This document shows, piece by piece, positions 1-5,717 of a DNA stretch of 5,813 nt. The DNA lies in NCBI GenBank assembly GCA_937900435.1, contig CALCEG010000057.1, positions 1-5,813 on the forward strand, in the 5' to 3' direction. A program made the position numbers and the translations under genes. This DNA comes from an uncultured Alphaproteobacteria bacterium. GTDB lineage: Bacteria; Pseudomonadota; Alphaproteobacteria; Rs-D84. The notes below the pieces were generated by a model, which saw only the letters and a program-made list of their open reading frames with translations, did not search any database and was not told the origin of the DNA. The stretch's first letter is position 1; each line of letters starts with the position of its first letter.

Positions 1-31
1 CATGCGCTCTAACCAGCTGAGCTAAGCCTCC
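1..31 (-). tRNA. tRNA gene, 5' portion only (runs off the left edge)
   Basis: Read on the minus strand from position 31, the sequence gives a 7-base acceptor arm GGAGGCT, then TA at tRNA positions 8-9, a D-stem GCTC/GAGC enclosing the loop AGCTGGTTA with the conserved GG, then G26 and the start of an anticodon stem CATG. The anticodon, variable loop, T-arm and 3' end lie outside the window, so the isotype cannot be fixed. The acceptor start GGAGG recalls Val tRNAs of Firmicutes, while the D-arm with GCATG recalls Ile(GAT), but this is only a resemblance. The gene starts 6 bases after the stop codon of the lipoprotein gene on the same strand and has its own promoter inside that gene. Confidence 0.87.
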
Positions 32-37
32 ATAGAG

Positions 38-1177
38 CTATTGCATTATATCATACTCAGTGGAAATGTCAAGTCTATTTTCGCTTGTTCTGATTTTTTC
101 TGCAAAATCATTGACTATTTTCTCTTCATTTTCAACATTTTCGTTATTTTGTTCTACATTAGGTAATGAAGGATCTTCTACAGAAGGTGCTTCTGTTGGA
201 ACATTATAATTAAATACACCTTTATATGCTCCGAATACTTCAGAATACATTTCGATAGTACTAATAGCTTTTAATGAATCATCAGAATATGAAATGCTTC
301 CAATTAATTCAGTAACTGCTGTTTCATATTTTTCTTTTGATGCTGCGCTTTGGTACACGATAGTGGCTCCAATAGTAAGATTGTTACCACCATTAATATA
401 ATATGATTGTACTTGTAGTGATCCAGAGGCAGTATTTACTAAATACGCATCTTTAGCACTAATCTTAGTTGCATTAACGTTTGTATCTTTAAAACTTGCG
501 TTTGAGTTGTAATATCCTGCTATTATATTTTCATTTAAATTATCGTTTTCTTCTAATGATATTACTTTTAGATTATATTTTTCTAAAAATTTAAACATAT
601 CGTTATCTACTACTATTGTTTTATATGTTGCTAATGAAATGTTTTCTTTCATGTCAGCATCTAATCTTGATAAATTATATTGTAGTTCTTCATATTTGTC
701 TTCAATACCTGTTTTATTTTTGTTAGATATTAGGTATGGATTATCTATATATTCAAGTAATCCGTTTTTTGTATTTTGTGCCATCATTAGGTAATTATAA
801 GGATTAAGCCATAGTTCTGCAATATCATTTTCGTATGTCATACCTAGTGATACATCTATTATTTTTAAATCTTTGTTTTCATTTATCATATCTACAGCGA
901 AATCTCTATCTTTATCTAAACTATTAAATACAAATAAATCTGTATTAGCATATTCTTTCATTTTCTTTTCAGATAATTCATATTCTGATGGATCGATACC
1001 TGATGGATATATACTATGTATTGTAGAATATTCTCCATATAAATTTTCAATTAGATATTTTACTGGATATATTGTTGAATAAATTGTTATGTCTTCCATA
1101 CTATCTTTTGTTAAACTACATCCTGGTAGTATTATTAGCATGGCTAGTATTAATATTAATAATTTGTTTTTTTTCAT
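38..1177 (-). CDS. ZnuA/AdcA-like (cluster A-I) lipoprotein lacking the metal-ligand histidines
   Basis: This is a 379-residue exported lipoprotein. Residues 1-20 are a lipoprotein signal peptide with a charged start (MKKNK), a hydrophobic core and the lipobox LPGC, giving lipidated Cys20. Residues about 29-210 follow the fold order of zinc/manganese ABC-transporter binding proteins: ITIYSTIYPVKYLIENLYG, GIDPSEYELS (61-69), a NTDLFVFN strand, WLNPYN (123-128), a helical linker rich in Glu/Lys, and VVDNDMFKFLEKYNLKVISLEEN. In working family members the corresponding motifs are PHxYEP, PHxWLDP and SHDAFxY. Here the His positions hold Ser64, Glu121 and Asn192. From about residue 215 the expected C-terminal lobe is absent. 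It is replaced by a strand-rich segment (about 241-297), a Pro/Glu/Asn-rich linker (about 327-352) and a short tail. AAGAAGG upstream of ATG supports the start, and the stop is TAG. No permease or ATPase gene is adjacent. Attachment to the membrane surface is well supported; zinc or manganese binding is doubtful. Confidence 0.85.
   Translation of the reverse strand: MKKNKLLILILAMLIILPGCSLTKDSMEDITIYSTIYPVKYLIENLYGEYSTIHSIYPSGIDPSEYELSEKKMKEYANTDLFVFNSLDKDRDFAVDMINENKDLKIIDVSLGMTYENDIAELWLNPYNYLMMAQNTKNGLLEYIDNPYLISNKNKTGIEDKYEELQYNLSRLDADMKENISLATYKTIVVDNDMFKFLEKYNLKVISLEENDNLNENIIAGYYNSNASFKDTNVNATKISAKDAYLVNTASGSLQVQSYYINGGNNLTIGATIVYQSAASKEKYETAVTELIGSISYSDDSLKAISTIEMYSEVFGAYKGVFNYNVPTEAPSVEDPSLPNVEQNNENVENEEKIVNDFAEKIRTSENRLDISTEYDIMQ
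45..72 (-). promoter_or_regulatory. sigma-A/sigma-70-type promoter for the tRNA gene, inside the upstream CDS
   Basis: On the minus strand there is a perfect -35 TTGACA (67-72), a 16-base spacer, and a perfect -10 TATAAT (45-50). Transcription would begin near position 38, about 7 bases before the mature 5' end of the tRNA at 31. The whole promoter lies within the last codons of the lipoprotein gene (which spell LDISTEYDIMQ), so the C-terminus of that protein is partly dictated by promoter sequence. Use as a promoter is inferred from the consensus match and spacing only. Confidence 0.75.
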
Positions 1178-1206
1178 AATTTCCTTCTTTCTTATATTAT
1201 ATATTA

Positions 1207-1235
1207 ATATTACTATATTTTTGCACTTTTGTAAA
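1207..1235 (-). promoter_or_regulatory. probable promoter of the ZnuA-like lipoprotein gene
   Basis: On the minus strand, TTTACA (1230-1235, five of six bases match the -35 consensus) is separated by 17 bases from TAATAT (1207-1212, four of six match the -10 consensus). Transcription would start near 1200, leaving a leader of about 23 bases that contains the Shine-Dalgarno AAGAAGG. A perfect TATAAT at 1196-1201 is the alternative -10, but it lacks a good -35 and would place the start almost on the ribosome binding site. The region is extremely AT-rich, so chance matches are common. Confidence 0.45.
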
Positions 1236-1247
1236 TAGAAGTAAGTC

Positions 1248-1276
1248 TTTATTTTTTTTAAAAAATAGTTTATAAT
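1248..1276 (+). promoter_or_regulatory. probable promoter of queA
   Basis: A perfect -10 TATAAT lies at 1271-1276. The -35 at 17-base spacing is TTTATT (1248-1253), a weak match. The predicted start near 1283 leaves a leader of only about 16 bases, just enough for the Shine-Dalgarno AAGGA at 1289-1293. There is no room for a preQ1 riboswitch aptamer between this promoter and the start codon, and none is visible in 1178-1298. Confidence 0.5.
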
Positions 1277-1298
1277 ATTACAGGAAAGAAGGAAGAAA

Positions 1299-2324
1299 AT
1301 GAAGACAGATGATTTTGATTATTTTTTACCTGAAGAATTAATAGCACAAGTACCATTGGTTAATAGAGAAGAATCTAGATTGTTAGTTCTTGATGCTAAT
1401 AATGGAGATAAAAAAGATTGTAGATTTTATGATATTATAAATTATTTAAATAAGGGAGATGTATTGGTTCTTAATGATACTAAAGTATTGCCTGCGAGAA
1501 TGATAGGTGAAAAGAAAGAGACTGGAGCGGTTATTGAGGTACTTTTATTAAAAAATACTATTGGGGATAATTGGGAGTGTTTAGTTAAACCTGCTAAAAG
1601 GGTAAGTGTTGGTACTATTGTGTCTTTTGGTAATGGGGTTCTTCTTGCAAAATGTATTAAAATAGGCGAAGAAGGTATTAGGGAGTTTGAATTTATATAT
1701 GATGGCATATTTTATGAAATATTAGATAAACTTGGTACTATGCCACTTCCTCCTTATATAAAAACTAAGTTAGATGATCAGTCTAGATATCAAACTGTAT
1801 ATGCTAAGAATATTGGTAGTGCTGCTGCGCCTACCGCGGGACTTCATTTTACTAATAATTTACTTAAAAAATTAGAAGATAAAGGTGTTATTGTTTGTTA
1901 TGTTACGCTTCATGTTGGGCTTGGGACGTTTAGACCTGTTAATGTTGAGGATGTTACTAAACATAAGATGCATAGTGAATTTTATAGTATGAATAAAGAA
2001 GTGGCAGATATACTTAGTAAAGCTAAGAATGAAGGTAGAAATATAGTAGCGGTAGGAACTACTACTACTAGAACACTGGAGACTATTATGACTAAGTATG
2101 GACAGTTTAAAGAGTGTTCTGGATGGACTGATATATTTATTTATCCTGGATATGAATTTAAAGCTATTGATAGTCTTATTACTAATTTTCATTTACCTAA
2201 ATCTACTTTAGTTATGTTAGTTAGTGCTTATGCTAATAAAGAAATGATTTTAAATGCTTATGAAGAAGCAATCAAAAATAAATACCGATTCTTCTCATTT
2301 GGCGATTCAATGTTTATTAAATAG
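1299..2324 (+). CDS. queA: S-adenosylmethionine:tRNA ribosyltransferase-isomerase QueA
   Basis: The cytoplasmic enzyme transfers and isomerises the ribosyl group of SAM onto 7-aminomethyl-7-deazaguanine at position 34 of tRNAs with GUN anticodons (Asp, Asn, His, Tyr), making epoxyqueuosine, the next-to-last step of queuosine synthesis. At 341 residues the protein is full length. Family motifs occur in order: DYFLPEELIAQ (7-17), LVLNDTKVLPAR (56-67), LGTMPLPPYI (145-154), RYQTVYAK (163-170) followed by GSAAAPTAGLHFT (173-185), LHVGLGTFRPV (204-214), HKMHSEF (222-228), VGTTTTRTLE (252-261), WTDIFIYPG (276-284), TNFHLPKSTL (295-304) and YRFFSFGDSM (329-338). The start is supported by AAGGA five bases upstream. 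Ten of eleven Arg codons are AGA/AGG. The stop is TAG, and its last bases form part of the next Shine-Dalgarno. The usual partner tgt does not follow. The only CGN, TTC and TAC codons cluster at residues 329-332. Confidence 0.97.
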   Translation: MKTDDFDYFLPEELIAQVPLVNREESRLLVLDANNGDKKDCRFYDIINYLNKGDVLVLNDTKVLPARMIGEKKETGAVIEVLLLKNTIGDNWECLVKPAKRVSVGTIVSFGNGVLLAKCIKIGEEGIREFEFIYDGIFYEILDKLGTMPLPPYIKTKLDDQSRYQTVYAKNIGSAAAPTAGLHFTNNLLKKLEDKGVIVCYVTLHVGLGTFRPVNVEDVTKHKMHSEFYSMNKEVADILSKAKNEGRNIVAVGTTTTRTLETIMTKYGQFKECSGWTDIFIYPGYEFKAIDSLITNFHLPKSTLVMLVSAYANKEMILNAYEEAIKNKYRFFSFGDSMFIK

Positions 2325-2339
2325 GAAGGAGAAGAATAA

Positions 2340-2453
2340 ATGAAAGATGCAGTTTATTATGTGGCTACTCCAATAACATTTGATTTAAAAAATAAAATGG
2401 GTATTAAAAAGGTGTTTTTAATCCATTGGATTGGTCAGATATTTATTGAATAG
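2340..2453 (+). CDS. small ORF of 37 codons, function unknown, possibly a truncated gene start
   Basis: An ATG stands 8 bases after a very strong Shine-Dalgarno, AGGAAGGAG (2323-2331), which overlaps the queA stop codon. This suggests translational coupling to queA. The frame reads MKDAVYYVATPITF at its start and closes with two tandem TAG codons after residue 37. I do not recognise the product. It is not the start of Tgt, which often follows queA. The mix of polar and hydrophobic residues (VFLIHWIGQIFI near the end) gives no clear membrane segment or domain. Two readings remain: a genuine small protein, or the 5' end of a longer gene whose remainder was lost by a mutation or by the change of genome style just downstream. 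The ribosome binding site is the main evidence that it is translated. Confidence 0.42.
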   Translation: MKDAVYYVATPITFDLKNKMGIKKVFLIHWIGQIFIE

Positions 2454-2597
2454 TAGTTTTTATATAGTATTACTGATAAATGTTTAATTAGGGAATCAGT
2501 TAATGTCCATTTGGGCTTGGTTTCTGTTGTACGGTACTTCCCTTCGTTTTAGTTGTTTTCACGGCCTATGCTATGGTACTTAAAATAAATTTTTTAT
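2454..2597. other. gene-free stretch between convergent blocks, containing or adjoining a composition seam
   Basis: No recognised gene, RNA or insertion-sequence end is visible in these 144 bases. The stretch begins AT-rich like the left block. From about 2490 it becomes more mixed, with GTACGGTAC at about 2529 and a CTATG CTATG direct repeat at about 2567. It ends in an A/T-only inverted repeat (AAATAAA 2583-2589, TTTATTT 2593-2599, 3-base loop) that overlaps the PAP2 stop codon. Plus-strand transcripts would meet a run of six T just after that repeat, but an all-A/T stem is too weak to call a terminator. The genes to the left are plus strand and those to the right minus strand. Confidence 0.5.
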
Positions 2598-3278
2598 TTA
2601 TTTTTTCAACAGATACCATTTTACAACGTCTGCCATTACCATACCAATAAACGCCCCAAACAAGACATCACTTGGCCAATGCGCCCCAACTGCGATTCTT
2701 GACACTGCAATCAAGACAGCCAACGTCCACGTTAACGGCTTGTATTTTGGTAGCAACATACCAATCATAACCAAACCAGCAAAACTAACTGCGGTATGTC
2801 CAGACGGCATCGAATTAAACGCCCAATCTGTTGATGGTGGGAAAAAACCTGTCATACCCAACGCTTCAAAGAACACAGGTCTTGCGCGTCCAATAAATAT
2901 TTTTAATAACTTTACTATAATCCCTGTTGCCAAAACACTGTACAAAATCAAAAACGCATTATTTGTTTTTGTATTTGCGATAAAATTACGCACATACGAA
3001 AAAAGTCCAACTTTTTTTCTGTTAATTAAAAATTCACAATCTGTTTTCGCACATTTTTTTACACAGAATACAAATGCCGCCAACGCTGTTGCCAAGAACC
3101 AAACCTTGTCATCAAAAACAGCCCCCAACAAATGAAAAAAATTACAATCTAAATTTCGCAACAGTACAAACAACGGTTTATCAAACCAAAAAATTCCCAT
3201 CAACACCAGCGCCGCAACCACAATCGCGGCAACTGCCATTTTACGCCATTTAATTTTATTATCTGATGTCAGAAACAT
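2598..3278 (-). CDS. PAP2-superfamily membrane phosphatase
   Basis: This is a 226-residue integral membrane phosphatase with all three signature blocks of the phosphatidic acid phosphatase type 2 family intact: KxxxxxxRP at 126-134 (K126, R133, P134), PSGH at 158-161, and SRxxxxxHxxxD at 193-204 (S193, R194, H200, D204). His200 would be the nucleophile and His161 the acid. Hydrophobic segments lie at about 14-32, 57-73, 108-128, 161-176, 183-199 and 204-222, with the active site expected on the periplasmic side. In this family substrates include phosphatidylglycerol phosphate, undecaprenyl pyrophosphate and lipid A phosphates. The sequence alone does not decide among these, and an undecaprenyl pyrophosphate or PgpB-like role is the safest guess. 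The ATG lies 12 bases after the stop of the S41 gene, with a weak GTGGGG ribosome site in the gap, so it is probably co-transcribed and perhaps coupled. The stop is TAA. Confidence 0.93.
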   Translation of the reverse strand: MFLTSDNKIKWRKMAVAAIVVAALVLMGIFWFDKPLFVLLRNLDCNFFHLLGAVFDDKVWFLATALAAFVFCVKKCAKTDCEFLINRKKVGLFSYVRNFIANTKTNNAFLILYSVLATGIIVKLLKIFIGRARPVFFEALGMTGFFPPSTDWAFNSMPSGHTAVSFAGLVMIGMLLPKYKPLTWTLAVLIAVSRIAVGAHWPSDVLFGAFIGMVMADVVKWYLLKK

Positions 3279-3290
3279 TTAGTACCCCAC

Positions 3291-4796
3291 TTATTTAATG
3301 ATTAATTCGTCATAAACTTTATTATCCGTCAGAACCTTTACTGCAACCGCCATTGCAACTGCATCTTCATCTGTACCACTTGTAATCACAGGACATCCGC
3401 GTTTAATATCGATTGGGTTAACATTTGGTTCCTTATTAAAATCACGCGCATGAAAATCATTATTAATAACATTAAAAAAGAATGCATTTTGCTGTTGCTG
3501 TGTCCTGATATTAGACAAACATACAACCGGAAAAACACCACGTCCGTCAATCTTTTGCCCTTTACCAGATTTAATAGACTTATTTAATAATTCCAGAATC
3601 GCACCATTTTTTAAATTGATTTGTGTTGCGATACGCGCGTCCCCTGCGGTTGGCGTACCAATTAAAACCCCACGTTCATTTTCATAGATTGCAGCAGCCA
3701 AAGCTTCGGCCGTACCACGCGTTGTATCAGACATCAATACCACCAACGGTTTATCTGTAATCGCCTGACCTGCTGGGACAACTTCCAGTTCATCCATTGC
3801 TGTTTCAACGATTCGCATTACAGGTGCACTTCCAACAAACATTCCTGCGAATCTGGCGGTGGCTTTTTCATCATCACCAACTGTTGCGCGCAAATCAAGT
3901 ATTATACCAGCAACATTTGGATAACGTGCCAATGCTTCGTTAACAATATCGACCGCACCATCTGACAATTTATGCACAACAATCTCTAACAAACCACCCC
4001 ATGCATCATCATCACGATAAATAATATCAGCATCTGTCGAAACAACAGTTGCGCGCCGCAACACAACCGCCTTTTCGCCAAAAGGTGTCAAAACACGCAT
4101 TTTTACAGTTCCAGAATTAAACCCAATAAAGACACTTGATAAATCGCGGTCCGACATATTACGAACATCTTTTCCATTAATTTGGACAATAATATCCCCT
4201 ATTCTCAGCCCAGCGACATCCGCAGGTGAAGTCTTGTAAACATTCCTTACACGAAAATTTCCACGTTCATCACGCGCCCCCTCTAACCCCAGACTGGTTA
4301 AGATTCGACCATCTTCGTTTATTTCTGCCTGTGGGTCTAAAACATAGCGTCCATTTTCATCAATTCCACGAACCAACGCATTCACAACGTGTGCATATAA
4401 ATCATTTTTCGACAATTTTTTTAACACAGAATCGTTTTCACGCATTTTAAGTATTAACGCCGTTGTAATTTCGCCATATCCATTCCAATCGTCTGCAGCA
4501 GGTCGTGGGAAATTACCAATCACAACATCCTTCCAAACCAAGACCACCCTATCATCCGTTGCGGCGATATGCGCATCTTTATTCAGATTTTCTAAACTTT
4601 CTATTGCTACATTTAAATTTTTTCCGCCCCAATTTACATCATTTAAATTTTTATAAATATCCGCAAAAGTTTCTGACAATTCAAATACTGGCAAACCTCC
4701 TTGGACAGGCTCATCCTTAAAAAACAAGTCTGCGGCAAAAACAGGTGTCGACAACAGAATCGAAAGTAAAAAGATAAAAACTTTTTTTATTTTCAT
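3291..4796 (-). CDS. exported S41/CtpA-like PDZ protein, predicted pseudoprotease
   Basis: The frame is open from 4886, but the start at 4796 (501 residues) is chosen because it has AGGAGGG eight bases upstream and opens directly with a signal peptide: MKIKK, a hydrophobic core, and a VFA|AD cleavage site after residue 21. The earlier ATG would overlap secF and hide the signal. The order is the carboxy-terminal processing protease layout: a helical N-domain ending LYAHVVNALVRGIDENGRYV (133-152), a PDZ domain (about 165-248, with GLRIGDIIVQING), then the S41 core with GIILDLR (297-303). The catalytic block SASASE of active enzymes reads TRGTAE (359-364), placing Gly361 at the Ser. Twenty-five residues on, GTPTAGD (380-386) has Asp386 at the Lys. 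This matches the Ser430-Lys455 spacing of E. coli Prc with no gap. The NPGG turn reads TVGD. Only two Cys (426, 468) remain in the mature protein, a possible disulfide. A binding or scaffold role in the periplasm is inferred. Confidence 0.9.
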   Translation of the reverse strand: MKIKKVFIFLLSILLSTPVFAADLFFKDEPVQGGLPVFELSETFADIYKNLNDVNWGGKNLNVAIESLENLNKDAHIAATDDRVVLVWKDVVIGNFPRPAADDWNGYGEITTALILKMRENDSVLKKLSKNDLYAHVVNALVRGIDENGRYVLDPQAEINEDGRILTSLGLEGARDERGNFRVRNVYKTSPADVAGLRIGDIIVQINGKDVRNMSDRDLSSVFIGFNSGTVKMRVLTPFGEKAVVLRRATVVSTDADIIYRDDDAWGGLLEIVVHKLSDGAVDIVNEALARYPNVAGIILDLRATVGDDEKATARFAGMFVGSAPVMRIVETAMDELEVVPAGQAITDKPLVVLMSDTTRGTAEALAAAIYENERGVLIGTPTAGDARIATQINLKNGAILELLNKSIKSGKGQKIDGRGVFPVVCLSNIRTQQQQNAFFFNVINNDFHARDFNKEPNVNPIDIKRGCPVITSGTDEDAVAMAVAVKVLTDNKVYDELIIK

Positions 4797-4833
4797 AACT
4801 ATTTCCCTCCTGTTGCGACACACTATTTTATTA

Positions 4834-5697
4834 TTATTTATCTGAATCACGCAAATTAAAGTGATACAGCATAATATTAGAAACATAAATACTTGTAAAC
4901 GTTCCCATAATTACACTGAATCCCATCGCGTATGCAAATTCACGCAAGACTTGTCCGCCAAACAAGGCCAACCCAATCATTGCCAACAGTGTTGAAACAC
5001 TGGTCAGCATTGTACGGCGCAACATTTCGTTTACAGACAAATCGATAATATCTGCCATCGGCATTTTGTGGTACTTTTTGACATTTTCATCGATTCGGTC
5101 ATAGTTAACGATTTTATCGTTAATTGAATAACCAATACCCGTCAATATAACCGCAATTGCCGTCTGATTAAATTCCAACCCTGTCAAAGAAAAGAATCCA
5201 AACATTAACACAAAATCCAAAAACAACGAACAAAACGCACCGACTGCATATCCGCCTTTGTATCGTATCCAGACATATATCGCCATCATAACGAACGCAA
5301 ACAATATCGCCAAGATACCACCACGAACTAATTCGCCACCAATTTTTGGTCCAACAACCTGAATTTGAGTATACTGTACATTATCACCCAGGATATCTTT
5401 GATTTCTGCCACACGTTCATTTTGCGTTGCATCTGTTGCGCCCTTTGGCAATCCAACACGAATCAATATTGAATGGCCATCGACTTCTTGCAATTCTGGG
5501 TTAAATTCATCCAGAGATTCTCTCATCTGTTCGATACCATAATTTTCGGCAACTGGCACAACTTCCATTGAAATACCACCCGCAAAGTCAATACCATAAT
5601 TCAATCCACGAAATAACAGTGACAACACTGATAACAAAACCAACGCACCAGAAATAATGTACGCAATTTTACGATATTTCATTACCTGCAATTTCAT
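4834..5697 (-). CDS. secF: protein translocase subunit SecF
   Basis: SecF is the inner-membrane partner of SecD. Together they use the proton-motive force to pull translocating proteins out of the SecYEG channel into the periplasm. The 287 residues cover the whole family fold: TM1 (about 9-29), GIDFAGG (35-41), a periplasmic domain (about 43-115), VGPKIGGEL (115-123), then five more membrane segments (about 127-145, 150-171, 178-197, 230-247, 254-278). The RND-type signature GIGYSINDKIVNYDRIDEN (187-205) and LRRTMLTS (226-233) are intact. The ATG at 5697 has AAAGGGG seven bases upstream; a second in-frame Met at residue 6 has no such site. The gene begins 20 bases after the secD stop and lies 37 bases before the S41 start. 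Eleven of twelve Arg codons are CGN, unlike the left block. It ends in three tandem TAA codons. Confidence 0.97.
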   Translation of the reverse strand: MKLQVMKYRKIAYIISGALVLLSVLSLLFRGLNYGIDFAGGISMEVVPVAENYGIEQMRESLDEFNPELQEVDGHSILIRVGLPKGATDATQNERVAEIKDILGDNVQYTQIQVVGPKIGGELVRGGILAILFAFVMMAIYVWIRYKGGYAVGAFCSLFLDFVLMFGFFSLTGLEFNQTAIAVILTGIGYSINDKIVNYDRIDENVKKYHKMPMADIIDLSVNEMLRRTMLTSVSTLLAMIGLALFGGQVLREFAYAMGFSVIMGTFTSIYVSNIMLYHFNLRDSDK

Positions 5698-5717
5698 AAC
5701 ACTACCCCTTTACACTC

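Noticed and set aside
1178..1298. A possible preQ1 riboswitch upstream of queA
   Set aside because: The leader after the predicted transcription start is about 16 bases, and no aptamer-like conserved sequence is present in the divergent region.
1872..2192. An open frame opposite queA, with similar open frames opposite the lipoprotein, PAP2 and S41 genes
   Set aside because: These lie antisense to genes with clear family motifs; their translations are low-complexity and show no motifs or ribosome sites.
2421..2433. A perfect short inverted repeat AATCCATTGGATT as a terminator or operator
   Set aside because: The one-base loop and lack of a following T-run exclude a terminator; it lies inside the small ORF and has no second copy.
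2525..2540. GTACGGTAC, which recalls the end of a group II intron domain V
   Set aside because: The matching 5' strand of domain V, its GAAA loop and any reverse transcriptase are absent.
2582..2606. A hairpin plus T-run resembling an intrinsic terminator on the plus strand
   Set aside because: The stem is seven A/T pairs only, and the T-run encodes the Lys-Lys end of the PAP2 protein on the other strand; too weak to call.
4797..4886. A 30-residue N-terminal extension of the S41 protein in the same frame
   Set aside because: It overlaps the end of secF, lacks a good ribosome site and would bury the signal peptide; the start at 4796 has AGGAGGG at ideal spacing.
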